33,079 nucleotides of DNA, from contig JAHBMJ010004592.1 of the NCBI GenBank assembly GCA_018398765.1, positions 46,083-79,161 on the forward strand, given 5' to 3'. The notes beneath the pieces were generated by a model, which was given only the letters and a program-made list of their open reading frames with translations, was not told the DNA's origin and ran no database searches. The DNA is from Chromera velia. Taxonomy: Eukaryota > Sar > Chromeraceae. The position numbers and the translations under genes are program-made. Below are positions 9,431-18,700 of this stretch, piece after piece (the stretch's first letter is position 1; the number at the start of each line of letters is the position of its first letter).

Positions 9431-12327
9431 TGACTGCAGGTCCCCCTGCCGCCTCGCCCAGGTGTTTCTGTCTCCAGAGGGTGATTGCCTTGTTCAACCT
9501 CTCGTTGTCTTTTGTTAGTTCCTCATGCCTTTGCACCTCCCTCTGCACCACGTTGAGAGGATGGAAAAGAGACGACATGAACTTCGGCATCATGATAAAG
9601 GGACCGGAAGAAAAAACGAGGTCAATTATAGGGAGAAGAAAGGAAGCGAATCAATGACAAAAATTTGGGCATCTTGTGGAAGCCGAACTTGGAACCTCGA
9701 CGGGCAGATTCAGAAATAATGTCGAAAACACAAATGATCGAAGGGAGATTGAGAAGCGCAAAAACGGGAGGGCAAAAAACATGACTGATCACAGGCCTCT
9801 CTCGTCTTTTTTGGATTTCATACAAAGACAAAAAAGTTGACATGAAAACATGCTGTGCCATGAGACTGCCAGCCACCCACTACAGTTCCATTCAAACAGA
9901 AACACTGGTGAGAGGACTGGAGGACCCTTCTTTATTTCAGCACAGCGCATTGAAATGAAGGGAAGTCGAAAAGAAAACCGACGCACCTCGCCCTCTGTCG
10001 TTAGTTCTGCGTATTCTGCCTGGAGTCTTGCCTCTGCTTTGAGGAACTCCAGGGCTCTCTGCCTCTTTTTCCTCTCGTTCACCTTCACAGGATCACTCTC
10101 ATCTTCCTCCTCTTCCTGCTGCTCTTCATGCACAGGGTAGTAGTCAGAGGCCCCGTCAACGTCCCCCTCTCCATCCTCACTTCCCCCGAAAGTCAGGGCC
10201 AGGCGGGAACGCGAACGTTGACCCTCACTTCTGTTGGGTGTGCCTGGGGGCATCTGTCTGTCTCCCTTTGTGGAGGCTGCAGCGCTCTCAGGTCCCCTCT
10301 CTCCCCCTTCCTCTGGCCTCTCGAGACCCTCACCATCCGCCTGGGCCTCAGCCTCTCTTCTCTCAACATCCTCTGCCCCCTCTCCTCCTGCCGCTCCTGC
10401 TGAAGCTGCTGCAGAGGGCGATCCCTCGCCTCTTCCTGTGGGGGACAGAGGGGGAAGGTCTCCCTTTAGTCCCTCCTCCCCCTCCTCGGCTGTCCCCCCC
10501 TCTCCTGGAGATGTCTGCTGGGCGTCTGTATCTCCTTCCTGGTCTCCTGCCCCGTCTTTTCCCTTCTCTGTGTTTTCGTTCCCCTCCAGCCTTTCCCTCT
10601 CCTGCTGGTCCACTTCCGCCGTCTCGTCGAGGATGGAGTTGATGTTGTCGGGTTGGTGCTCTGAGGGCATGCATTCAATTTGGTGTTCGTTCGGTCATGC
10701 GTGCTCGTATGAGTATGTGTTGGAATCGCTCTCATCGTTTTGAGTACTTCCTGTGTATCGACAGTCGCTCGTACAAAGCAGGAAAGGATCGAAGAAGAGA
10801 ATAGAGGAGAGGAGAGGAGAGGAGAGAAGAGGAAAGGAGAGGACAGAAGAGACTCACTCTTGTCTGCAGAAAGAAGAGACAGAAAGCTTCTGTCCATCAA
10901 ACGAAGAAAGTGTTTCCGAAACTTGCAAAGAACAAGTCCAAAAAGAGACTTCACAGTACTAAAAACATACAACATGAAGTGCGGCAATCTACGTCGCCAC
11001 GCGCTTAAACTAAAGAGGCCCACAAAGTACCGAAAAGAAAAATAAGGAAACTTATGACCATGAAATGAATGAGTGAATGAATGGTCAGTGAGTGACCTGT
11101 GGGTCCCTCTTTCTGTGGGTCTTCCAGCTTCTCTCTGGTCTCCTTCTTTTCCCCCAGACCCAAAACTTCGTCTGCATTGAAGGCCGTCAGGTCGTCCGGG
11201 TCGTCCATTCCCCTTCCTGTCAGGTTTCCCTCCTCGTCCTCTCCCGTCTTCATCTCAACGTCCCTGTAGACCTCAGGGTCGATCCCTGGCATCTCCCCGT
11301 CTGCGTTCACAGTCTCCGGATCGGCTCCCCAGGAGACCAGCTCTCTGCAGATAGAGAAGAAAGGGAGACTCAAGTAGACGCAGCAGGAGGACAAAAGTCA
11401 GAGGGGGACGAGCAGAATGGATAGCCTCTCCCTCTCTTTGTACTGGGTGCGTTTGTTCGTCTATGTGCCAAAGTTTCCATCCAGCCGTCTACATCCCCGT
11501 ATTTCCACTCCCCCCCCGATTCAAACCTCAAAACAGTCCTCTGACCTGATCAGCCAGTCCCTCTTGCTGGCAGCTGCTGCATGAAGACATGTGTTCCCCT
11601 TGTGCCCATGCTTCTTCAGTCCCTTCCTCCACTCGGGCTCGTACTCCAGTCCGGTGAAGAAATTCTGCCAGAAGGTGTCCTCTGCACTCTGCTGGTCCAC
11701 ATCCGCAGGCAAAAGACAGGCGAGGATGAGGACGGAGTTGCCCAGCCAGTCCGTGGCTGCCAGGTTCATTCCTTGTTTGAGGTACTCGCACGCTTGTTCG
11801 TAGTCCCGTCTCTTGATGGCTGCAGTGAAGGGCGTGTCCCCGTCTTTGTTGAGTGCCATCTGGTCCGCGCCATTCGAGAGGAGAATCCCGATGGAATCCT
11901 CACGAGCAGCAAAGAGAGGGGTCTGGTCGTTCTCCCCTGCAGACCTCAGGTTGGGGTTGCACTTCTTCTCCTTGAGCATCCACTCGACTACCTCAGGGTT
12001 CACTGAGGCAACGTGGGCCAGAAGGCTCTGGTACCCCATGATCTCCACATCAAGGTTGGACACCCCGTTGGAGAACAGAGCCTGCAAAGAGGGAACGCAG
12101 GATGGACGGATATTTTGATGTGTATGAGGAAGTCAGTCACTTGAAGGAAAAGCATGCATGCATGTGCCCACCTTGTCAAAAGACTCTGGTGTGCTGTCAT
12201 AGGCTGCCGAGAATACGTTGGATAGCTTCGTATGCTCCATGGAGTCCTCTGGAGGAACCCATTTGGCGAAGGCCGTGTGTTCTTTCGCATAATCAAAATC
12301 TGCAGCAGGAGGGTGGTAGAACTGCAT
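4686..12327 (-). CDS. Ankyrin-repeat / CCDC96-CFAP184-like ciliary coiled-coil protein, 15 exons, 879 aa
   Basis: Predicted axonemal protein. CCDC96/CFAP184 acts with CCDC113 near the base of radial spoke 3 in motile cilia (known for the family). Exons, transcription order: 12327-12172, 12081-11546, 11344-11097, 10660-9987, 9542-9435, 8936-8877, 8486-8388, 7948-7835, 7482-7370, 7081-7015, 6743-6669, 6511-6427, 6267-6177, 5852-5780, 4826-4686 (TAA). All introns are GT-AG and all phases agree (2640 nt). Residues 1-310 carry about five ankyrin repeats (GNTCLHAAAASKRDWLIREL; NKDGDTPFTAAIKRRDYEQA). Residues 310-530 are acidic and disordered. Residues 539-879 are coiled coil, with the family-like motifs NDFEQRRIENQ, VQILAHLKQK and TTDFEKRRIDVEELNQK. 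The start is the only in-frame ATG after an upstream TAG. Animal CCDC96 has an acidic N-terminus but, as far as I know, no ankyrin repeats; the fusion is odd. Exon boundaries are inferred; a small exon inside the large introns cannot be excluded. Confidence 0.85.
4839..4864. repeat. (AC)n microsatellite next to the last acceptor of the ciliary gene
   Basis: Pure AC run on the plus strand. On the coding strand it reads (TG)n and lies about 10 nt upstream of the acceptor of the terminal exon (exon starts at 4826). It occupies the place where a polypyrimidine tract would normally be. Confidence 0.9.
5074..5773. repeat. Large CTGT / GTCGGTCT satellite array inside the last intron of the ciliary gene
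   Basis: About 700 bp of tetranucleotide CTGT and its octamer derivative GTCGGTCT, interrupted only near 5110-5160. A distinctive variant block containing GTCTGTTTGTCGG occurs at 5361 and again at 5553, an offset of 192 bp or 24 octamers. This shows a higher-order duplication. The array lies in the intron between exons 14 and 15 of the minus-strand gene and reaches to within a few bases of that intron's GTCTGA donor (5774-5779). The long Cys-Leu-Ser-Val and Thr-Asp-Arg open frames across it are repeat translations. Confidence 0.95.
5857..5874. repeat. (CA)n microsatellite abutting the acceptor of exon 14
   Basis: On the coding (minus) strand this is a (TG)n tract running directly into the GTGCAG acceptor of the exon that starts at 5852. 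Further TATG repeats follow up to about 5893. Confidence 0.9.
9371..9433. repeat. (CAGA)n array starting at the donor of exon 5 of the ciliary gene
   Basis: About 60 bp of CAGA repeats with one CAGATAGA variant. On the coding strand the exon ending at 9435 is followed by GTCAGTCAGTCTGTCTG, so the GTCAGT donor itself merges into the array. Confidence 0.92.
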
Positions 12328-12638
12328 GATCGATCTTTCCAGCCATGCAATGGCAGAAGTTGAGACGGACTTAAACTAAAGAATCAAATTTGAATCAAAT
12401 TCCGGGTGTTGGGCGTCTTGTAAGGAAAGAAACTTCTCGAAGCTTAGATGGCAGTTGCTTTCGTCGATTTCATGTCAAACTGTCTCAGTGGAGAAATTCG
12501 ATTCGAAGTGACACGTACTGTGACACATTGAATTGAAGGGGAAAGTAATATATATATATTATAATACGTCGAACTGTCAATTAATTGATTCTATTAATTA
12601 GCAATTAAGCATCAATTGAGCAATTATATATTAAGCCA
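12328..12638. other. Upstream region of the ciliary gene (divergent intergenic part 1)
   Basis: No open frame of note. It contains an AT-rich stretch with ATATATAT near 12549-12560 and several short ATTAAT repeats. Position alone suggests that it holds the 5' untranslated region and promoter of the minus-strand gene starting at 12327. I see no defined promoter motif that I would defend. Confidence 0.4.
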
Positions 12639-12649
12639 TGCGTGCATGC

Positions 12650-12786
12650 AAATTCAAACCATGCACCGATGCCCCCCGAGGCACTCACCCAACTCAGTGG
12701 TTGTGTGTATCACGTAATAGACGTGATACACCCAAATAGTTGGGTGAGTGCCTCGGGGGGCATCGGTATCGTATACGTTTGAATTT
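12650..12786. repeat. Foldback (inverted repeat) element with perfect 30-bp arms
   Basis: 12665-12694 and 12738-12767 are perfect reverse complements (30 of 30). Inside them GTGTATCACGT (12705-12715) pairs with ACGTGATACAC (12721-12731) around the loop AATAG. Outside, AAATTCAAAC (12650-12659) pairs with GTTTGAATTT (12777-12786). The whole forms one long hairpin in single-stranded DNA or RNA. It may be a foldback-type miniature transposon or an extruding regulatory element. No clear target duplication was found. Confidence 0.85.
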
Positions 12787-12822
12787 ATACCGCGTGCATA
12801 TGCATGTTTATGCAATCTCAGG

Positions 12823-13036
12823 GCCCGGGGGACGGGCTGAGCTGCCCTCCGCGGCTAAGTGTATTGACTGCTCCGCGTGCGTGCGAGCTGCTTGAGAGGC
12901 ACTTTTCCCCAATCGGGCGACACGTATATTACGCACTCGATTCCCCAGGCCCGGCCTCCAAAATGAAAAAATGCGTTATGCGAGTGCGCGTGATCTCAGG
13001 GCCTCTCGGCGCGTAAAGCTGAGCTGCCCCCCGAGG
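12823..13036. repeat. Diverged GC-rich direct repeat pair
   Basis: CTCAGGGCC followed by a spacer and GCTGAGCTGCCC occurs at about 12821-12848 and again at about 12994-13030, both in the plus direction. The second copy continues into CCCCGAGGCG, which also resembles the arm of the foldback next door. They may be fragments of one repeat family. Function unknown. Confidence 0.45.
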
Positions 13037-13441
13037 CGATACCAGCGGTTCGAATCTTTTTCTTCGGAGAGCAGCTGGCTGTCGAACACTGACAATGACA
13101 AGCAGAATCGCTGTTGCAAAACAATAAGCAAGGAGCCTTCACAGACAACACTGCAATCAGGGCAATGACAAGGACTGCAGAAAAGCAGACTGCTTCCTCC
13201 GACAGATTCAAGTTCATTTAACTCGACCCAAACTGTCACCTGTGTCGCACACTGAGCTAGGTGTGTTGTCACTCAATCGCTGTCTGAGCATAGGAACAGT
13301 AGTGGTTTTTGTTCTTCATCGCAGGAGGTTCTCTCGTCGGGTGGTGCGTCCCGTCAAAAAGACGGACAGGCTTAGTGTCGTGAGATCCCTCGGAGGCCTC
13401 TTTCACGTAGCCTCGTCGACACCCTGTTTGGACTCTCGAAG

Positions 13442-15707
13442 ATGGAGAAACTGAGGAAAGGGCCTCCTGTAAGTCTGGTGTACATGTGTCTTTTCTGCCT
13501 GATTTCATCCGTCCGTCCGTCCCCACCTGTCCATCCATCCGCCCCTCCATTCATCCATCGAATGAAAGAAAGGTTCCCAAGACGCGGGAAAGAGAGGATT
13601 CAAAGAGACACAGAGAGTGACGGTTGCGTTGAGTGGATGCGACGCGATGTGATCAGACGAAAAGCAGGAAGAAAGCACAGCCGAAAGAAACTTGAAAGCA
13701 CCGATTGAGTAGAGATGCAAATCGATGGAGGGAATTAACCTGCCTGCCTGCCTGCCTGCCTGAGGGATCGATCGAAGGATCTCTCTCAAGCAAGAGACTT
13801 CGGAAACGCAGTGGCATCTCCTCTGCAGTCACAGAACTCACATCTTCCCTCCGGGCCCCTCTTTCCTTCCGACGCCATGCATTCGCTTGGGTGGATGGGA
13901 TGGCTGTGCAGAAGCTCACCCTTTCCCTGCTGCTTCCTGCCTCCTTTGCTTCTTGCTCGCAGTCTCTGAAGGGATTTTGCTACGATAACAAGAAGGGGAT
14001 TGAAATAGCAGCAAAGGTGAAAAGCATCTGTGAGCTCTGGGTGGGAGAGGAGTACGAGGTTTTCCCCAACGAGGACCAAATGTGGTTGGTGGTGGTTCCT
14101 TCTTGCCTTTTCTCTCGATCTTCAAACCGATGAAATTCGAATGAATTCGAGCTGAGTTTTCCTTTCACGAGAAGTTTGTTCTCTCCTGTTGCGTTCTTTT
14201 GGTAGTGTGCGGGCACGAAAAACCGGACGGTTGCCCCACGTCTCATACTTGCTAGCCGTATGCATATTGATATCTGCTTACTCATGAGTATGCTGGGAAG
14301 CCTTAGGTTCCGGGGGATTGTGATTGTGTATGCGTGTGTCTATTTGATGGAGAGTGCGAGACGGGTTTGTTTGTGGCACCGCGCGTGTATCTCAACTTCT
14401 CAAAGAGGCGCCGGGACTTGTGAAGCGACTCGGTGCATTGTCTCTCAGATCGATTGCATGATTGTTTGCCTGTGCAGGTGGCTTGGTCTTTTTGTGGAAG
14501 GGGGGTCGTGGATGCAAGATAAAGGTGGACTCTTCGCTTTGATCTCTCTAATGACAATGGTCAGCAGCGAAGTGAGAAGTTACAGAAGGATCTGCAGGGT
14601 ACCTCTAGAGAGGCATGTTGGGTGTACTGGGGGGGGGGCAAGGGTTTCTTTCCACTGTCTGGCCGGCATGCATTTCCCCTTTCTTTCCAATGACACTATT
14701 TCTTCTTCTCGAGACCGTTGGTCATACAACGCAGCCGCCTCACTACTTTGTGCACTCTCCTTCGCTTTCGTTTCGGACTCTTGTACAGGGATTTCATGAC
14801 GGGGTATCCGAGGAAAAGAAGAGGGAGGCAGAGGCAGAGACGAGAGCTCTGGTGAAGTGGATCAAGACTGAGGTCCGCGTGTGGCTGGTCAGTTTCAGAT
14901 GTTTGGTATTGATGTTTTTGATCCGCTCTTTCATTTCTCCCCTAGATCGTGTTCTTATGCACTTAGGTTTCCCCTTCTTTCCTCTACCGGTCTCTTCCTT
15001 TCCCTGGTCCCTCAGTTTCTCTGGTGACCCTTTGCTGTGCTGCATGGATGCACATATTAATAGAGTGGGACGTTCTTATCACTGAATCTGTATGCTGAGC
15101 AGTTGATTCTCGGTTCAGCTTCACGGAGGGCAGCAGGGGTTGGGTGGAAGAATTAAGGGATTCCATCGAAGAAGCTTCCGCAACTGCATCCACCAAGTTG
15201 TTGCTTGAATTAATGATGGATCGGTTGGAGGTCATTGCTAATGGATGCAGGAGAGGAGCGCGGAAGAGAAGGCAGACGAGAAGAAGGACAAAGAGAAAGA
15301 GAAACCAGGCACAGAGGAGAAGAAGAAGACAGCAGTGCTGCCACCTCAGCAGGACCCCCCCCAGGTCAGTCGGCGGAAATGACAGGAGAAATAAGAATGT
15401 TCTCGGCTGGCTGCAAGGTCTGCTGTGTGGTCATGCACCGGCATGTGGGCTTGAGAGTTCTTTTATTTCTTTGTTTGTTTGTCTCTCTCTGGCTGGAAAA
15501 TTCTTTTGTTTCTTTGTTTGTTTGTCTCTCTGTTGTATTCAGTGCATGGGTTGGTTTGCCATTCTGTTCTGTCTTTGTGTGTACTTCATTGAACAGAGGC
15601 ATGCCGAGCTTGATTCTACACCTTGATGCGTAACCTTTGGGCCCGCTGCTCATGTTGTCTGAGCGACGGTCTCGTTTCTTTTTTTTTTTTGTCTGTCTGT
15701 CTGTCTG

Positions 15708-15741
<34 letters not shown>

Positions 15742-16918
15742 TCTGTCTGTTTTTCTTTCCTTTCTTCCTTCCTTACTTCCTTATTTCTCTCATTTTTTTC
15801 TTCTTTCTCTGTCTGTTGAGTACATGAGACGAAGAGAGGGGGAAAGAAAGTCCGCACGGTTTCTCTGTGCACTGCATGTGGAAATGCCTTTCTGAAAGGC
15901 TTCATAGTCAAATGAAGGTCTCTTTTTTGCCGCGTGTTTGTCTCCTTCTGCAGATCCAGACACCTCCGTGCAGACACTGGCCCCACTGAAAGTACGGCAA
16001 GAGCTGCAAGTACAGGCACCCCCAGAAACCCTGCAAATTCGGTGAGGCAGCTTGGGAGTGAAATTAAGGGGGCGGGGGATTCTCTGAACCGACGAAGAAA
16101 ACATGCATGGCTTTTTTGATCATGCAATTAAGTAGAATCTGCACGCATGTGCATGTCCGATTTCCTTTCTTTCGGATCGAAGAGATACTAGCTTTTCTTG
16201 CCGTGTTCTGTCTACGCATGCATCTTCTTCCACATGCTGCATCGATCGGGTTTCGTCTCCGTTTTTGGCCTCTATCCTTTTTCACAGAAATTTTCCTGCA
16301 GTCTCCCCCTGTAGACGGTTTTTGCTTTATCCTTGCATCCACACGTGTGACGTTGTGTTCAGGGACGAACTGCCGGAAGAAAACGACAACGTGCAACTAC
16401 GTCCACCCGGTGAGTTCGCCTGTCAGTTTCGAGTTTCTTTTCCTTTTTCTATGCAGTTTTTCTTGTTTTTACGATTTGTTCCAGCATTCCCTCTAAGACT
16501 TTCTCTCTTTCCACTTTTGTTCAAGCCAGCTTCTTTTCCTCAGCTTGCTTGATTCCCGCTGGTCAGAAAATTGCGTGTTTCTTTTTGGTTCTTTGCTTTC
16601 TTTCCGATGCGCGGCGTCTTATGGGCTGATTCCTAGTATCTCGTCTGTGCATGCATGCAGGACGAATGAAGTGAGACTGTGTGTGAATGTGCGGAGGTGC
16701 GTTGCGTCTGCTTGATCGCGACGTGCCTCAGGCGACCTCGATTGTCTTCTCTCCTTTCTTCTTCGTGCGTGCTGCCTTCCGGAGGGACGAATGCTTCCGT
16801 TTCAGTCGATGCTCCCAACTGCATGCAGCCTGATCTGTACAAAGTCACATTCACTCCAAAGTTCCTTCTCATTCATTCCTCCACTCCCTCAACGGCCAGA
16901 TCCCCGAACGCCCTATGA
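13442..16918 (+). CDS. ZC3H14/Nab2-like CCCH zinc-finger protein gene, interrupted by in-frame TGA
   Basis: Nab2/ZC3H14 proteins bind poly(A) RNA in the nucleus through tandem CCCH fingers and have an N-terminal PWI-like helical domain. Supported exons: 13442-13468 (MEKLRKGPP, GTAAGT donor), 13963 to 14081 or 14087, a poorly bounded exon ending 14598, 14789-14887, an exon ending before 15251, 15251-15364 (Lys/Glu-rich linker), 15954-16041, 16363-16409, and possibly 16829-16918 (TGA). GIEIAAKVKSICELWVG and NGQQRSEKLQKDLQ resemble PWI-like helices. The finger exons give CRHWPH, then TGA at 15987-15989, then KYGKSCKYRHPQKPCKFG, joining in phase to TNCRKKTTTCNYVHP. This is the C-X5-C-X5-C-X3-H pattern of this family, with TGA exactly at the second Cys. 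Junctions around 14598/14789 and 15100-15250 do not phase cleanly in the best-looking frames. The gene may be a decaying copy, or there may be sequence errors. Family call firm, gene model tentative. Confidence 0.6.
15664..15800. repeat. Pyrimidine microsatellites in a CCCH-gene intron
   Basis: A poly-T run, (CTGT)n and (CTTT)n follow one another within the intron 15365-15953 of the plus-strand gene. Open frames here on either strand (for example Lys/Arg/Glu-rich minus frames) are repeat translations. Confidence 0.85.
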
Positions 16919-17599
16919 AGTTTGGAAAGAATACACGTCCTTCAAGCGACAGATCCCATCCAGTGACCACACATGCAGCCCGGCCATTCCCACTGGATGC
17001 ATGAAGGGCCCGAGACGAAGGTAGCTGGTAGGGCGCTAGGCAGGGCGGAGATCTTGACTGACATGAAGTGGAGGCTGTCTATCCATATATTTCCGAACTG
17101 GGAAGAGTCAGCGGTTGAATATGAATGTGATGCAACCTGTGTTTCCCACCGTGACTATATTGGCACAGCGCCTTAATTTGAGTGTTAAAGCTAGTGTTAA
17201 AGTCATATCATCATCATCATACTAAATTATTCTTACTCATACTAATTGTCATCCCTAGAGTAAGAACCATACCCCAACGGCAAGGTAATGTGTTAAGGTA
17301 ACTTAAACTACTAACTTTACTTAAAAATTTACCCTATATATAAGACATCCCAACACTACTTTAAAAAAAATTTCACCCATTTGCTATAAGCTGATTAGGA
17401 TATTAATTTATCTGTTTTCATGCACCCCGACAGAACTTTGAAGTTAGATGCAAAGGTCTGTATCGACGAACAGGAGGCAAAAGGACTAAACGGTTTCCAC
17501 CCAAAGGCCTGCTCATATAATAAGTTTTAATAGCGGTTGAAAGGTGCAATTATTTTCAGAGTAACCGCTCTGTATAACTTCAGTATGCGTCGGTGGCAC
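16919..17599. other. 3' flank of the CCCH gene and AT-rich intergenic DNA with an (ATC)n run
   Basis: The frame downstream of 16918 (a weak RTPYEVWKEYTSFKRQ-like reading up to 17024) could be an alternative terminal exon of the CCCH gene but has no clear acceptor. An (ATC)n run lies at 17206-17220. On the minus strand it reads as an (ATG)n tail, like the one near 3796. The remainder is AT-rich without supported features. Confidence 0.4.
17592..17599. repeat. Left target-site duplication of the hAT-like element
   Basis: GGTGGCAC directly precedes the left terminal repeat and is repeated exactly at 18087-18094, directly after the right terminal repeat. Confidence 0.85.
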
Positions 17600-18086
17600 T
17601 AGAGTTGTTAAATGTCATTAGTGTCGTATGTCGACACTTTCAATTACTAAAATGTCAACACTGATACTTAAAACGACATTTTTAAGCAAAGACGATATTT
17701 TTACCAGTATGCAATACGTTTTCTGTACTCACCATCCCAAACTGTACATGTGGCTCCTTAAAAACCCGTATTACGGTACTATTACCCTGTAAAAAGCCAG
17801 TCAATCTTTTTTATAAACGTTTCATCAGTTTCAATTTTTGGTTACCATATTTTAAAATCAATGAATAATTATAAATTTTAAATTTGAAGGTTTAGGTGGT
17901 AAGAGGTCTGTCTCAGCAAATTTTTTGCCTTATGATTACCTCAAAAGTTCAAGCATACGGTGATAATAAATAAAGAAGAGTAAGTGTCAACACTGTACTA
18001 ACACATAAATGTTATTGACACTTAGTGTTATTCTAAGCTCAAGTGTCGACACTGACATTTGTCGCCTATGACATTTAACAACTCTA
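17600..18086. mobile_element. Non-autonomous hAT-like DNA transposon (MITE), 487 bp
   Basis: Terminal inverted repeats: the left end begins TAGAGTTGTTAAATGTCAT and the right end is its reverse complement (ATGACATTTAACAACTCTA). A less perfect subterminal repeat extends to about 50 bp and includes a shared TGTCGACACT-type sequence. The element is flanked by the 8-bp direct duplication GGTGGCAC at 17592-17599 and 18087-18094. An 8-bp target duplication and TAGAG-type termini are typical of the hAT superfamily (known). There is no transposase frame inside, so it depends on a partner elsewhere. The interior is AT-rich with multiple TGTCGACACT or GTCAACACT-like subterminal motifs that could bind transposase (inference). 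The intact ends and exact duplication suggest a fairly recent insertion. Confidence 0.88.
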
Positions 18087-18094
18087 GGTGGCAC
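18087..18094. repeat. Right target-site duplication of the hAT-like element
   Basis: GGTGGCAC, identical to 17592-17599. The empty-site sequence would have a single copy. Confidence 0.85.
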
Positions 18095-18304
18095 GGTGTG
18101 CGTCCATCTTACTTACTTAGTTAATTGTGGTTAAGTCTAGGGTCTCTAAAACTAGAGACAAATTGCAACCCATGCATGCAGTTGTAAACAAAAGGAGCAA
18201 ACCGCCGCAGCTTAGCCTGCTTCCGCATGAATATGAACAACCATGACCCTCCGCAGCCTAGGCTGAAGCTAAAGGCTAAACAACCACACAAGACGCGCGT
18301 GCAC

Positions 18305-18700
18305 TCATTTCAAACGAGCTTCGATCAGTGCACTTGTCTTCTTCGGCTCCCGGTCCACAATGAATGAAACAAGCTCTCTTACATATGTCTCTTCTTCCCC
18401 GATACCTCTTCCCCCAGCTGCAGTAGTCCATCTTGCTCTGTAGACCCTTTCACCGATTCTTGTTCTCTCTTTCACTCTCTCTGCCAGCAAGTGAAGTTTA
18501 GACCTAAGCTGCTCTGTTTGCACGCATACAGACAATCGATACACCACATCGTCGATCACCTTTTTACCTTTGACTGCAGGACAATGAATACAGTGTTCTT
18601 CACAGGATCCACCGTGTCTCTTTCCCCAACCAGCATATGCTCGAAGGAGAGAGGTGAAAAGAGCATTACCAGACAAAAAAGAGCGAGGCAGAGTATACAA
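18305..18700 (-). CDS. Uncharacterised ORF, possible fragment of a mobile element
   Basis: An open frame of 131 residues with ATG, ending in TGA. It contains a Cys/His cluster (CEEHCIHCPAVKGKKVIDD) and then a basic, helical stretch (LRSKLHLLAERVKERTRIGE). I do not recognise the family. It lies in the same frame and orientation as the retrotransposon-like fragment at 19205-19474, but multiple stops separate them. It could be a decayed C-terminal piece of that element or a chance frame. No splice sites joining it to neighbours were evident. Confidence 0.3.
   Translation of the reverse strand: MYTLPRSFLSGNALFTSLLRAYAGWGKRHGGSCEEHCIHCPAVKGKKVIDDVVYRLSVCVQTEQLRSKLHLLAERVKERTRIGERVYRARWTTAAGGRGIGEEETYVRELVSFIVDREPKKTSALIEARLK

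Noticed and set aside
9789-10743. Plus-strand Ser/Pro-rich frames opposite exon 4 of the ciliary gene
   Set aside because: They are antisense shadows of the acidic Glu/Gly-rich exon; its GC-rich codons keep the opposite frames open.
15231-15250. 20-nt ultrashort intron (GTCATT...TGCAG, with a CTAAT branch-like motif)
   Set aside because: Other introns in the window are far longer (66 nt to over 2 kb). An alternative donor about 85 nt upstream also restores phase, so the claim is not supportable without RNA data.
15954-16041. Euplotes-like code in which UGA means Cys
   Set aside because: The SR gene ends in TGA at the expected place and the chromodomain frame also ends in TGA. One TGA at a Cys position is not enough to call a code change.
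15954-16409. Alternative open frame across the zinc-finger exons (reading VQTLAPLKVRQELQ...)
   Set aside because: It avoids the TGA and is phase-compatible, but has no domain, whereas the other frame shows two CCCH fingers of a known family. Kept only as a caution.
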